A DNA stretch of 64,000 nt from AM-0621 sp964386705 (GTDB taxonomy: Bacteria; Planctomycetota; Planctomycetia; Planctomycetales; Planctomycetaceae), in contig CAYLTY010000003.1 in assembly GCA_964386705.1 (NCBI GenBank), positions 1 through 64,000 of the forward strand, read 5' to 3'. Below, piece after piece: positions 35,671-45,219 of the stretch. The notes beneath the pieces are model-generated. The model made no database searches. It was not told where the DNA came from and saw nothing but the letters and a program-made list of their open reading frames with translations. Each line of letters begins with the position of its first letter. The first letter of the stretch is position 1. Both the position numbers and the translations under genes were made by a program.

Positions 35671-35726
35671 GTTTAACCCCTACGCCATCGGCGTGGGCGC
35701 GCACGCCGATGGCGTGGCGGTTAAAC
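35671..35726. repeat. Palindromic REP-like hairpin
   Basis: Arms of 25 bases (35671-35695 and 35702-35726, beginning GTTTAACC and ending GGTTAAAC) pair with two mismatches around a six-base loop GGCGCG. It lies in the 168-bp gap between two convergent genes. Its shape (AT-rich ends, GC-rich centre) is typical of dispersed REP elements. Confidence 0.75.
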
Positions 35727-35770
35727 GCTGGGCTGCCATCGCATGCGATCAACCGCTCTCAACAACCCGA

Positions 35771-36706
35771 TCAGGCTTCCGTCGTGCCGGTGGTGTCCTG
35801 CTTGTGAGCACTCCACTTCATGGCGCGAGCGATGGGTTCGATCCGCAGCACAACGTTGCCGTCCTGAAAGATACGTACGGTGCCGGTCGATTCGGAAACG
35901 GCAATCGCGATGGCTTGCGTCGTCCGCGAAATCGCCGCTGCGGCCCAGTGTCGCGCACCCAGCCCCTTCGAAATCGTCAGCCCCTCGGCCGGAGCATCCA
36001 GAATGCGTCCCACGGCCTCGACATAGCCATCGGCCGAAATGATGAACGCTCCGTCGATCTGAGCGAGTTCTTTGATGCTCTCGCGCACGCGAGCCAGACG
36101 TACCGAACGTTCCTTGCGCGGATAACCGTGACAGGGATCGAGAATCTGTTCGTGCGATTGAGCCAGCACCTTGCGGTGATTCCCAACCACAAACAGCGTC
36201 CCGACAGCTTTGCCTTCACGCCCCTCTTTACCGATCTCAACAGACAGATTCACCACCTGCCGCAGAGTTTCCAGAGGCACTGTTGTTTCAAGCCGTTGCA
36301 GGTCTCGGCTGGTCAGTTTGGTCAGATGCTCGGCCAGATCCAGCACGCTCAGCGAATCGACGTCGTCGGTTTCGTACGACGCATAGATGGCCACAATCGT
36401 GTCGCCAGTCTTCAACAAGTCATCCGCGATGGCTTCCAGCAGCGCCTGCACCAGCTGCAACTGGCGAGTTTCAGGCTCTTCGAGCACTGGCACGTGATTG
36501 ATGTCGTCCAGCTTGGCCGCCTCGATCACCGCCGGTTTGTCAGACGCAACGATCAAGCGGGTTGTTTCCAGCGTCGCCTGAATCCCACGGAAGTCATATG
36601 GCAGCTCAGCCAGCAACACGACTGCGGACGCTTTGTGGTCGCGGGCCAGTACTTTGGCCGCGTTGATCAGTCCGACAGAATGGGACGAGAGCTGCGCTCG
36701 AATCAT
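35771..36706 (-). CDS. Diadenylate cyclase (DAC/DisA-N)-domain protein
   Basis: 311 residues. The C-terminal third is a DAC domain: IDGAFIISADGYV (the DGA motif), then GLGARHWAAAAISR where the usual catalytic-pocket motif RHR is RHW, AIAVSESTGTVRIF and FQDGNVV. DAC enzymes join two ATP into the second messenger c-di-AMP; with the altered motif, activity here is uncertain. The first ~180 residues (VLARDHKASAVVLLAELP...) resemble the pyruvate-kinase-C-like domain that precedes DAC in some archaeal enzymes. The start is ATG 36706, after AGGTG; TTG and GTG codons upstream are open. It is a soluble protein. Confidence 0.85.
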   Translation of the reverse strand: MIRAQLSSHSVGLINAAKVLARDHKASAVVLLAELPYDFRGIQATLETTRLIVASDKPAVIEAAKLDDINHVPVLEEPETRQLQLVQALLEAIADDLLKTGDTIVAIYASYETDDVDSLSVLDLAEHLTKLTSRDLQRLETTVPLETLRQVVNLSVEIGKEGREGKAVGTLFVVGNHRKVLAQSHEQILDPCHGYPRKERSVRLARVRESIKELAQIDGAFIISADGYVEAVGRILDAPAEGLTISKGLGARHWAAAAISRTTQAIAIAVSESTGTVRIFQDGNVVLRIEPIARAMKWSAHKQDTTGTTEA

Positions 36707-36926
36707 TGACACCTGCTCGACAAACAGGGGCTGAGAAGCTGCAGGCGGCCCGATGAAAAGTATCACGGACCGCCAATACGTCCGGCGAAGGCGGGGGGAG
36801 TTTAGGCCAATCACCCCTTCGGTCAACGTGCCTCCTCACGTTCTCCGGAGATTGTGAGGAACTGGACGAACCTTCGGACGCGTTACGTTTCGATGTCGGG
36901 TTTGACGGCTGAATTTGCCATGCAAA

Positions 36927-37601
36927 CTAGGCCGCTCGTCGAACATCAGACACCGTGGGATGCGCGTGCAGGCAGCAGGGACCGTCCAGTACCGAACTGG
37001 CCTTCTGACCGAGCCGATCCCACTCCAGCGTCGAACGCGGCTGACGGTCCAGTTGCAATGTTGCAGCCCGAAACTCAGCGGGTTCGGAACCTGAATGGAA
37101 CCGGTCAATGCGGCATTCACCGGGGAACTGCGCCAGATGTCGTGCAAAGCACAGCACATCATGTTCTGGTTCCGCCTGCGAATGCGTTGAACACAGAAAG
37201 ATCAAGACGCCGCGCGGCTGCAGACAGCTCAGCAGGCTGGCCGTTGTCAGAAACGCCTGCCGCGAGAACACGCTGTCCGACCATGCCGACAGGCAGCGAG
37301 CGAAGATCAAGTCGTAACCCGGTGTCCGCAGTTCAAACTGCTCGCGCGGGGCACCGCCCACGATGAATTCGAGATCGGGATTGAGCTCGCGTGCCAGTTC
37401 AACTTCCGCTTCGGATTCGTCCAAGCCGGTCGGATCAAATCCCAAAGACGCCAGGTAACGAACCAGCTCTCCGCGACCGCAGCCCGCATCCAGAATGCGA
37501 GCGCCAAGCGAGATGTTGTTGCGCAGCAACAGCTCGCGCAACAACCGCCGCGGATACGGCGGTTCCAGAACGTGATTATTTTCGAGCTGAGTCCACCCCA
37601 C
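36927..37601 (-). CDS. Class I SAM-dependent methyltransferase
   Basis: 224 residues from the GTG at 37601, which GGAGG precedes by six bases. Motif I is RILDAGCGRGELVRYLASLG, with an acidic loop end (PTGLDESE), motif II/III region GYDLIFARCLSAWSD and LLSCLQPRGVLIFLC. No substrate can be inferred. It is divergent from xseB, with a gap of ~120 bases containing a run of eight A residues at 37681-37688. Confidence 0.85.
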   Translation of the reverse strand: MGWTQLENNHVLEPPYPRRLLRELLLRNNISLGARILDAGCGRGELVRYLASLGFDPTGLDESEAEVELARELNPDLEFIVGGAPREQFELRTPGYDLIFARCLSAWSDSVFSRQAFLTTASLLSCLQPRGVLIFLCSTHSQAEPEHDVLCFARHLAQFPGECRIDRFHSGSEPAEFRAATLQLDRQPRSTLEWDRLGQKASSVLDGPCCLHAHPTVSDVRRAA

Positions 37602-37721
37602 TCGGGGCCTCCTTGCCGACCTGCGAAATGACGCGTAGCGCGAGCACAAACAACCAGACCCGACTAATCTACGGCCGGTCAAAAAAAACGGTCAATACGC
37701 CTCTTAGCGACGACTCATCCC

Positions 37722-38072
37722 ATGCCTGCCAAGAAAACCACTCCGGACGCCAAATCACCGAGCGCCACGCCGAGTTTTGAAGATTCTCTGGATGAACTGC
37801 AGCAGATCGTTTCGCAGCTTGAAGCTGGCTCGCTGTCGCTCGAAGACTCGATGGCCCAGTTCGAACGCGGCGTCGGGCTCCTGCGGAACTGTTACCAGGT
37901 TCTGGAAACCGCAGAACAGCGGATTGAGATTCTGACTCAAGCCCACCCCGAGCGAGCGGTCACGGAGCCCTTTGACGCGTCAGCCACGTTGGAACAGGAC
38001 ACTGCAGCTCAACACCAGCCGACGCGGCGGCAGCCTCCTCGTCCCGCTGCCGGCCAACTGTTTGGTGAGTGA
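37722..38072 (+). CDS. xseB: Exodeoxyribonuclease VII small subunit XseB
   Basis: 116 residues. The characteristic core FEDSLDELQQIVSQLEAGSL...LEDSMAQFERG...LLRNCYQVLETAEQRIEIL is complete. XseB binds the large subunit XseA to form a single-strand DNA exonuclease. The C-terminal 35 residues are Gln/Pro-rich and variable. xseA is not adjacent. Start at ATG 37722. Confidence 0.95.
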   Translation: MPAKKTTPDAKSPSATPSFEDSLDELQQIVSQLEAGSLSLEDSMAQFERGVGLLRNCYQVLETAEQRIEILTQAHPERAVTEPFDASATLEQDTAAQHQPTRRQPPRPAAGQLFGE

Positions 38073-38105
38073 GCAGGTTCGACACGGGCAGCCCTGCGCC
38101 TGCGA

Positions 38106-40064
38106 TCATGCGTAGCGTTCACGATCGCGACGCAGCCGCTCGAGCTGAGGCATGAAGTGCGTGCCAAGCGACCAGAGGTTGAAGCCGCTCGCGGCCAGCA
38201 TCGTCAGACAGGTAAGGATCGCCGGAATCGCGAACCAACTCGTAATCCCCTGCTGTTCAACCAGGGCGAAGACGAACAAGCTGCCTGCGGTCAGCATCCC
38301 ATGAAACGTAAAGTGCTCGTTGACCATCTCTTGAGTCGCCCGGTCGAGCAGCATCTTGCCCAACCGCCGCAGCAGCAGGTAAGTCGGAACGCTCTGCAGG
38401 CCGTAGAGCAGCAGCAAGCCGTAGCCTTGCGCCGAATTGATCGACATCACCGGCGGAAACTCATGCAACCCGTTCACGATGCCGAAACGGGGAGCTCCCA
38501 TGGCCACCATGGCGGTGGTCAGTCCAGCCAACACCACAGAAGCCGCTGCGAGCATGCGACTTTTGGGGTCTTCTGCCAGCGACGCGACCGCAGCATACAA
38601 ACCGGCGGTAACCCCGGCAGGCGCTGCCAGCATCAACAGGGCCAGCGTCGTCGCAGTGGAACCACCCTCCGTGCTGTTGATGAACGCCGCCGCAAACATC
38701 GCCACCACCAGAGTGATGCCGTACTCAATCACACGCCCGTCGATCTTGATGAGATAAGTCAGTGGAAGAACCGGCAAAGCAATACTGCAGGCCATCGCGA
38801 CGCCCGCAACGGCGAGGTTCTCCTCACCGAGCGCTTCAGACGATCCCTCGAAGGGGATGAAGACTTCCATCGAAAGTATGAACAACCGCTTGAACGCGGC
38901 GTAAACCAGCCCGTTGACAACCACTGACATCAGGCACGCTTGAGCTCCAATACCCAGCAGCAGCCAGTCCAGAGAATCCCCGAAGCGACTCGCCACGACC
39001 ATGGTGCGGATCGAGCGTTCCTCGGGCGTCAGCAAGGGCGGTGGCGCCGCGGTTGTCGGCAGTTCTACATGCGAAATCCGCGGGTCATGTGACGCCAGGT
39101 TCGCGAGTTTGGAAAAGTCGAGTTCGGGAACAGACTTCGACGATGAAGGCTCGGGAGGTAACAGGTTAACCGGCTCTTCATCCTCGTCGTCATCAAACAC
39201 GCTGCGCGGCTTGAAACGCCGATGCTCGGGCAGAACTTCTGGCGCCTCGCGGCCGCTGGTGCCCAGCAATTCGGCTTCCCGTTCTGAGTCGGCATCCAGA
39301 CGAAACGTGTCCGGCAAGTGCAATTCGCCGGAGCGTTCGGAACTGGTCAGCGGTGAAGGCAAAGGCGCTGGCTTCGGCTTCTTGCGCGGAGGTGGACTGC
39401 TGGGAGCGGTCTGCTCCGGAAAGCTGAATGGCTCCTCATCAAAACTCCTGGCGACTTCGTTCGGCCGTGCCGACCTGCGTCCCCCGCGACTTCGTTCACG
39501 CGGAGGCGGACTTTCATCAACCCGTGGGAACTCATCATCAGGCGACGGAGGCACGTAGCCACTCGGCACCTGAAACTCAGCCGTCTGGAAACGAAACTCA
39601 TCCAGAGAAGACGGTGTCTCTCGCGACGACTGATGGTCCGTGTCATCCGCTCCGTCGTCATCCGACCACTGAATACGCTGAGGATGAGAACGGCGCGGAA
39701 CATCGCCCGTACCTTGCTCACTAGCGTCATCCTCTTCTTCCGCCCGCCGAGACTCGGCCCGATGTCGGAACCAGAGCGGAACCGCGTCCGGTCGCTGCTG
39801 TTCTTCCAGCATGAACGGTGTGGGTACGGGAGGCGGCCGGCTTTCGTCGTCCTCGTCGTCGACGTCAACAAGAATCACTTCGTCTTCGTCGCTGCCAAAA
39901 CCTTCTTCGGGAATGAAGCGTTCGGCAGCCTGCCACGAACCCACGTCGCCAGCACGGACTAAGTCACCCTCCCGAAACCAACGCTGATCAATCATCTGTT
40001 GAAGCTGAGCTTCAAAGATGGGACCAACCTCCCAGTCTCGGCGGGTGACGAAGTACTTCCGCAT
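38106..40064 (-). CDS. Membrane protein with N-terminal GYF_2-type domain
   Basis: 652 residues. Residues 1-52 (KYFVTRRDWEVGPIFEAQLQ...LVRAGDVGSW) match the GYF_2/DUF4339 domain, which binds proline-rich peptides. A long acidic and proline-rich linker follows (residues ~55-330, with DDEDDESRPPP). The last half has about eight membrane helices, e.g. GIGAQACLMSVVVNGLVYAA and LLLLYGLQSVPTYLLL. Such fusions are frequent in planctomycetes; role unknown, perhaps membrane organisation. It ends near xseB and starts nine bases after the stop of the WD40-cytochrome gene on the same strand, so they are probably co-transcribed. Confidence 0.85.
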   Translation of the reverse strand: MRKYFVTRRDWEVGPIFEAQLQQMIDQRWFREGDLVRAGDVGSWQAAERFIPEEGFGSDEDEVILVDVDDEDDESRPPPVPTPFMLEEQQRPDAVPLWFRHRAESRRAEEEDDASEQGTGDVPRRSHPQRIQWSDDDGADDTDHQSSRETPSSLDEFRFQTAEFQVPSGYVPPSPDDEFPRVDESPPPRERSRGGRRSARPNEVARSFDEEPFSFPEQTAPSSPPPRKKPKPAPLPSPLTSSERSGELHLPDTFRLDADSEREAELLGTSGREAPEVLPEHRRFKPRSVFDDDEDEEPVNLLPPEPSSSKSVPELDFSKLANLASHDPRISHVELPTTAAPPPLLTPEERSIRTMVVASRFGDSLDWLLLGIGAQACLMSVVVNGLVYAAFKRLFILSMEVFIPFEGSSEALGEENLAVAGVAMACSIALPVLPLTYLIKIDGRVIEYGITLVVAMFAAAFINSTEGGSTATTLALLMLAAPAGVTAGLYAAVASLAEDPKSRMLAAASVVLAGLTTAMVAMGAPRFGIVNGLHEFPPVMSINSAQGYGLLLLYGLQSVPTYLLLRRLGKMLLDRATQEMVNEHFTFHGMLTAGSLFVFALVEQQGITSWFAIPAILTCLTMLAASGFNLWSLGTHFMPQLERLRRDRERYA

Positions 40065-40073
40065 GCCAGGCTT

Positions 40074-42254
40074 TTATTTGGCAGCTTGTTGCTGCGGTGG
40101 ATTGTAACCGGGGGCGGCAATGAACTTCTTCACTTCCATCCCGTCATCAAGATTCCAGATGCGGACTTCGCCGTTGTAACTCCCTGCGGCGACGCGCTTC
40201 GCTCCCTGATGAACTGCAACCGAATACACCCAATCCGTGTGCCCGCTGAACTGACGCACTTGTCCGCCATCAGCCACTTTATGCTGCCGAGCCGTCTTGT
40301 CTGCGCTGCAGCTGAAAATTTGTCCATCCGGCGTGACATTCACGCGGAAAACTTCACCGCCAAAGCCCATGTTCCGGATCTGCTTGGCATCTCCCGGCTG
40401 CCAGATACGCACTTGCTTGTCGTTACCACCAGTGATGACCTGGTTTCCGTCCGGACTGAAGGCCACGCTGTAAACGGCGTCACCGTGACTGTTGAACGTC
40501 ACCTGCGAATCACCGGTCGTCGAGTCAAACACCTTCGAAGTCTTGTCACGACTAGCCGACGCCAGTTTCTTGCCATCCGGAGACCACGCCACGTCCATCA
40601 CCCAGTCGGCGTGATCTTCAATCGCGAGTTCCTGCTTCTGAGTCGCCACATCGAAGACGCGGATGGTGCGATCGGCGCCGGCCGTGGCCAATCGCTTGCC
40701 ATCAGCACTGAGGCTCACAGCGAACACGGCGTCATCGGTGCGAACGAGGTCACCGAGCAGCTTGCCGTCAGCCACGTTGAACAGCTTCGCTTCGCCGATC
40801 TGAGCGGGAGTGCCCGCAGCGACGACGACCGTCTGGCCGTCCTTGGTGAATTCAATGTCATAGACACGTTCGGCCACGTTGGTAATGCGACGCACGACGG
40901 TGCCGTCGGCAGCGTTCCACAGCACGACTTCGTGATAACCGCTGGTCGCCAGCAGCGAACCGTCATGATTGAACGCCATCGCCGTGACCGGTACGGGCAC
41001 TGGATACGCTTCCGGAGCCGGTGGCTGAACTTCCTTCGGAATGATCTGGATCAGCGGCTGGCTGGCCGTGAACCCGGCATCCAGCACAGCTCCGGTATCA
41101 ATCCACTTCTTGACGAGTTCGATCTGTTCTTTGGTGAGCGGGTCGGCGTCCTTGGGCATCGATCCGTCAGCGATCAGCGACAGCAGGGACGAATCGCCAC
41201 TGTGCATCGCCTTGACCGCTTCACCGGACTCGCCTCCCTTCACGATGCCCGCGAAGGTTTCCATGTTGTAACGGCCCTTGGCCGTCTTCGCGTTGTGGCA
41301 CGCCAGGCAGCGCTTCGACAGCACCGGCGCGACGCTCTCGGCAAACGAGACCAGCTTGCCAACGCCAATCAGAGCTTTTTCAGCTTCACGGCGCTTGGTG
41401 ACGTGTTCGGTGCGCACGGTGGTAAAATCGGCTTGAGCCTTCTGCACCTGCGGCACAATCGCGGCGATCTGTTCTTCGAGTTGCTTAGCGTTCGCGGTGC
41501 CGGTTTCGACCGTCTTCTTCGCTCCAACGATGCTGTCCTGCAGTGTCTTCAACGCGGCTTGAGCATCACCCAGCGCCTTGGCTGCAGCATCCACTTTCGG
41601 CTGCTCGGCTTTGAGCTTCGCGTCTTCAGCGTCGGCAGCTTTCTTGGTGTCTTCTTGAGCTTTCTTCGCGGCGACCAGTGCTTCGTCCGCAGCTTTCTTG
41701 GCGGCTTCGGCCTTGGTGACTTCCTCTTGAGCCTTCTTCTTCGCTTCTTCCTCGGTCGCGTCGGCTAGCACCTTCTGAGCATCAGCCAGAGCCTTGGCAG
41801 CAGCTTCCGCCTTGGGTTGTTCTTCTTTGGCTTTGGCATCCGCGGCTTCGAAAACCTTCTTCGTGTCTTCGGCGGTTTTCTTGATGGCTGCAAAAGCGTC
41901 GTCGACGGGCTTCTTGGCAGCCTCGGCCTTCTGCACCTTCTCCTCTTCCGGCTTCACCTTGGGCTCGCTGTCCTTCACGAGCTTGTCAGCAGTGCTCAGC
42001 TCAGCCTTCTGCTTGATGAGTGCTCCCTGCAGTTCCGCCTGTTTCTTCTGGAGGTCTTTGAGGACCTTCTCCGCAGCGGTTTCTCGCACCTTCACTTCGT
42101 CAGCGACTTTGACCAGCTCGTCAGCCTTTTGAATGGCCGCAGCATCTTGAGCGAACGTCAGGTTCCCGGAGGTCAGAGCGATCGCCAGTGCCAGACAGAG
42201 CCAGCGAGCGGAACTCAACCAGCGGGAAGCAAGGTGACGGAGGGGCTTCAACAT
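40074..42254 (-). CDS. Secreted coiled-coil/cytochrome c/WD40 protein
   Basis: 726 residues. A signal peptide (LCLALAIALTSGNLTFA) is followed by an Ala/Lys/Glu-rich coiled coil (about 35-310, repeats such as KKAADEALVAAKKAQEDTKK). Next comes a planctomycete-type cytochrome c domain with the haem motif RCLACHN and Met ligand in SMPKDADPL, then seven WD40 repeats forming one propeller. The start is ATG 42254, after AGAGG, rather than the upstream TTG. The order coiled coil, haem, propeller is peculiar to planctomycetes. Such proteins are probably periplasmic or surface redox scaffolds; no substrate is known. Confidence 0.92.
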   Translation of the reverse strand: MLKPLRHLASRWLSSARWLCLALAIALTSGNLTFAQDAAAIQKADELVKVADEVKVRETAAEKVLKDLQKKQAELQGALIKQKAELSTADKLVKDSEPKVKPEEEKVQKAEAAKKPVDDAFAAIKKTAEDTKKVFEAADAKAKEEQPKAEAAAKALADAQKVLADATEEEAKKKAQEEVTKAEAAKKAADEALVAAKKAQEDTKKAADAEDAKLKAEQPKVDAAAKALGDAQAALKTLQDSIVGAKKTVETGTANAKQLEEQIAAIVPQVQKAQADFTTVRTEHVTKRREAEKALIGVGKLVSFAESVAPVLSKRCLACHNAKTAKGRYNMETFAGIVKGGESGEAVKAMHSGDSSLLSLIADGSMPKDADPLTKEQIELVKKWIDTGAVLDAGFTASQPLIQIIPKEVQPPAPEAYPVPVPVTAMAFNHDGSLLATSGYHEVVLWNAADGTVVRRITNVAERVYDIEFTKDGQTVVVAAGTPAQIGEAKLFNVADGKLLGDLVRTDDAVFAVSLSADGKRLATAGADRTIRVFDVATQKQELAIEDHADWVMDVAWSPDGKKLASASRDKTSKVFDSTTGDSQVTFNSHGDAVYSVAFSPDGNQVITGGNDKQVRIWQPGDAKQIRNMGFGGEVFRVNVTPDGQIFSCSADKTARQHKVADGGQVRQFSGHTDWVYSVAVHQGAKRVAAGSYNGEVRIWNLDDGMEVKKFIAAPGYNPPQQQAAK

Positions 42255-42636
42255 GAACGAGCCTCTTTTCAGGGGAAGTGGATCGGAGGGCAAGCAGAGG
42301 ATTGCAGGCGGGATTGATGCCACCATCAAAGTTACCGAATGTGACATCAACAACGGTTGATAGCATCCGGCGACCCCTGCGCGCTGTCAAGCAGCGGATG
42401 CCGTCTCGACGAATTCGGCAGCAAGTACGCGACAAGGCCCAGATTGGATCCGCTGAGCAGCACGTCTTCATTGCCGCCGAGCGGCTTACTGGCAATAGTG
42501 AACAAGTTGTTCAGAGCAAGGCCGTGAAAAGAACCTTTGGCGGCAATGGGCGCCGACCATTGGTCCTGAACATCCGGCATTGGAATCAAGTCAGCACTTT
42601 CTGCTCTGCGCGGCAGTCAATTCAGGAGGCATGACC
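42255..42636. other. Intergenic region between divergent genes
   Basis: 382 bases between the WD40-cytochrome gene and a secreted-protein gene, with no convincing gene. On the minus strand, 42347-42580 holds a 77-codon frame with an ATG and plausible codon use but no ribosome site or recognisable motif; it could be a remnant. Promoters of both flanking genes must be in here. Confidence 0.4.
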
Positions 42637-43731
42637 ATGAGGCGTCTCTTCTGCATCGTGGCACTACTTTGTGGTTCCTCAAGCCAGACCACCTACGCAC
42701 AGGATGCGAGACCAGATCGATTCGCTGCATTTCGTGAAAACTCGCTGGCCTATATCAACTCGATGAAGCTGCTCGAAGCCTCCATGCGGGCCAACTACGA
42801 GCAGTTGAAAACCTGGTCAGGACGGTACGACCTCGAAGAGTATTCAGCGATCACCAGGATTCAGCTCATCACCAAAGACAAGCGACTCTACGGCTTAGAG
42901 GGAGACCTCGCGCTGGATCGAAAAGTGACGGTCCAGTTTGCAATCGACCTGCCCAAGAATCTCCTTTTCACGACCTACGATTTGCCCGAGTCGGTCTTGG
43001 TCACGAATCGCTCCACCAAGGAGAAAACCAATGGCCTGGTGATTCCAAGATCGTCCCGACATGTGCTCACTAAAGAGCAGTGGCTTCGTACTGACCTGTC
43101 GTGGAACGCTCCCGCATCCGAACTGGTGGGCACCAACGTAGGAATGCGTTCGACCGCAGAAGACGCACTCCAGTTTTCGGCTTATTCGTTCCTGGTCGAT
43201 CCTCGAAGCTTCTACGAGTCGTCGACAGGCCTTTCCTTCATTGGTGGCCTACGCACTTGCATTGACTACGCAAACAAGGGAAACGACCTCCCTTTGGTGA
43301 TCACGACCGACACTTCGGAAGGGAATGCCAAATGGAGGCTGACCCAAGAATATCGGCTCGGCGACGACCGCATGGAGCCACCCACTGTGGTGGAGAAGGT
43401 CTTTGATTCGACCGATGGAATTACTCCTCTGTCGATGACTTGCAAGAATCCTGAAGGGCTCATCACAGATCAACGTGAATGGACATTCCGCAAAGTAAAA
43501 GGAATTAGTATCCCTGAGCGATATACACTGAGGAAATACAAGCAGGACAAGTTGATCTTGAAGCGGGCTTTCCGCCTGGTGGAATGCCAGGTCAACGAGC
43601 CTTTAGCAGACAGCATTTTCAGCTGGGAAAACCTAGGTCTTGCAGAAGGCTACCGTGTCGTCGACAAGATTCAGGGCACCACATTGCAGTATCAGAACGG
43701 GAATCTAGTTCCCGTCGTCGATCAGCGATGA
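42637..43731 (+). CDS. Secreted hypothetical protein
   Basis: 364 residues. The N-terminus (MRRLFCIVALLCGSSSQTTYA) is a signal peptide, cut near the Ala-Gln. The mature part (e.g. RYDLEEYSAITRIQLITKDK, VQFAIDLPKNLLFTTYDLPE) is beta-rich, of the sort found in planctomycete outer-membrane lipoprotein sorting (LolA-like) relatives, but no diagnostic motif is visible. I chose the second of two close ATGs (42637), since GGAGG lies seven bases upstream; the first ATG is only one base from it. No function proposed. Confidence 0.75.
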   Translation: MRRLFCIVALLCGSSSQTTYAQDARPDRFAAFRENSLAYINSMKLLEASMRANYEQLKTWSGRYDLEEYSAITRIQLITKDKRLYGLEGDLALDRKVTVQFAIDLPKNLLFTTYDLPESVLVTNRSTKEKTNGLVIPRSSRHVLTKEQWLRTDLSWNAPASELVGTNVGMRSTAEDALQFSAYSFLVDPRSFYESSTGLSFIGGLRTCIDYANKGNDLPLVITTDTSEGNAKWRLTQEYRLGDDRMEPPTVVEKVFDSTDGITPLSMTCKNPEGLITDQREWTFRKVKGISIPERYTLRKYKQDKLILKRAFRLVECQVNEPLADSIFSWENLGLAEGYRVVDKIQGTTLQYQNGNLVPVVDQR

Positions 43732-43809
43732 AGCAACACCGTTGGTGAATATGGACCACTCGCAACTGCTGTTTGGATTGCGAACGCCTGCAGGCTCCAA
43801 GTCGTGGAC

Positions 43810-45006
43810 CTAAGGGGCAACTACCTTCGCCAACACGTTCTTTAGAACGTGCGCCGAAATCAGATGGTCCCGGTGAGTGTCGTCGATGAACACCGACCAG
43901 TCGCCGTTGTTGATGCCCTTGGTCAGCTGCACGAGCGGTGCGTCATAGGTCTTGTAGACGTCTCCGCTGAAGCAACACAGATCGAATTGATTCAGCACCT
44001 GAATCTGTTTACGCGGACGGCCATCCTGCTGCGCGATCCCACCCAAAGCGAAGACTTCCAGCCACGAGGCAATACCAGTCGCTCGGTCGAGGACGCCGTC
44101 CTTATCGGAATCTTCCTCGCCGAAGATGGGGCGATACTCTTGTTCGGCATCGCCCGCGCTGCCGGGGCTGAACGGTCGCGCGTATAAGGGCAGGGCACCA
44201 GCGACCGGAATCGAGACATCGATCCGGGTATCAACCGCCGCGTAGAGATGCGTCGTCCAGCCGCCGCCGGAAAGCCCAATCATCAGTGTCTGCTTAGGAT
44301 TAGGATACTCCGCCAGCATCTCGTTCAGGGCCTGAGTAATCGGTTCGAGAAAGAACCGCATCGTGCCCGCTTTCAAAGTGGGTTCGACCTTCGAGAACAG
44401 TTCGTCGTGTCCGGGAGTGCGGCGTTGACGGATCTCGAACTTCCTGCCCTCAATGACGCAGTCCGTGTCGCGATTCCAGGCAACCAGAGGCATCTGAATG
44501 ATGGCCACCACATAGCCATCTCGGAGTAGTTGATTCACAGAATCGCTCAACCCGGCCACCAGATAGTTCGCCGCGCCTTCGGGCATGTGACCGCCGTGGA
44601 CAATGGCCAGCTTGGAACCGGCTGGGCCGTCGGACTTAGGCGTGACCACATACACATCCGCGTGCCAATCGAACCCCGACACATCGACATCGAGCCGCCT
44701 GGCTACCGCGTACAAACTCGCATCAATGCTGGCGAGCTCGGGAACCCCGTTTGTCAGGTCGTGCTTGGCGGGGCGAGTCTTAGGCAGCCCCTCGGGCCAG
44801 ATCGCGCGAATCAACCGTTCGCGTGTCGCCTCGGCTTCGGTCGAGTTATGGAACCGGACCAGGCCCTCGATCCGAAAGTCCTTCAACGCTTCCAGCTTGG
44901 CCTGCGCAGCGACATCACGAGCCCACAGCAGGCACAAACCAAGCAACAGGGCAGTACGCCAGAAGCGACCGGAAACCGACGCGGCTTGTCGTTCAATGTC
45001 ACGCAT
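43810..45006 (-). CDS. Secreted alpha/beta-hydrolase
   Basis: 398 residues. A signal peptide (RTALLLGLCLLWARDVAAQA) precedes an alpha/beta-hydrolase fold: oxyanion region KLAIVHGGHMPEG, nucleophile elbow LMIGLSGGGWTT (Ser in GLSGG), and a C-terminal His candidate in DDTHRDHLIS. An unusual acidic loop DSDKDGVLDRAT resembles a calcium-binding loop. Substrate unknown; likely periplasmic ester hydrolysis. The ATG at 45006 was preferred over a TTG two codons upstream. Confidence 0.82.
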   Translation of the reverse strand: MRDIERQAASVSGRFWRTALLLGLCLLWARDVAAQAKLEALKDFRIEGLVRFHNSTEAEATRERLIRAIWPEGLPKTRPAKHDLTNGVPELASIDASLYAVARRLDVDVSGFDWHADVYVVTPKSDGPAGSKLAIVHGGHMPEGAANYLVAGLSDSVNQLLRDGYVVAIIQMPLVAWNRDTDCVIEGRKFEIRQRRTPGHDELFSKVEPTLKAGTMRFFLEPITQALNEMLAEYPNPKQTLMIGLSGGGWTTHLYAAVDTRIDVSIPVAGALPLYARPFSPGSAGDAEQEYRPIFGEEDSDKDGVLDRATGIASWLEVFALGGIAQQDGRPRKQIQVLNQFDLCCFSGDVYKTYDAPLVQLTKGINNGDWSVFIDDTHRDHLISAHVLKNVLAKVVAP

Positions 45007-45219
45007 CTTCAATTCTCGTTTCTGTAGGCAGTCATTCGGAACTTAGAGAATCAGCGTCACCCAAAACGGTTCTCTCCGCACGTTGAGGACGCGCCGGATC
45101 GGACTCCGATAGTCCCCGTTTGCTTCGTGTGCGATGTATACCGGCGCTCCGGTAATCACGACGAGCAGCGGGGCGGAGATCCTGGAACGCACTGGCCTTC
45201 GCTTGCCTTGGCATGGCAA

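Noticed and set aside
39999..41768. Long open frame (589 codons) antisense to the WD40-cytochrome gene
   Set aside because: Product of codon bias in the Ala/Lys-rich coiled coil and repeats on the other strand; no motifs.
41400..42150. Lys/Ala/Glu-rich periodic sequence inside the WD40-cytochrome gene
   Set aside because: Looks like a repeat at DNA level but is the coiled coil of a single protein, not a tandem repeat array.
42347..42580. 77-codon minus-strand frame
   Set aside because: Plausible codon use but no ribosome site or motif; might be a remnant, not enough for a gene call.
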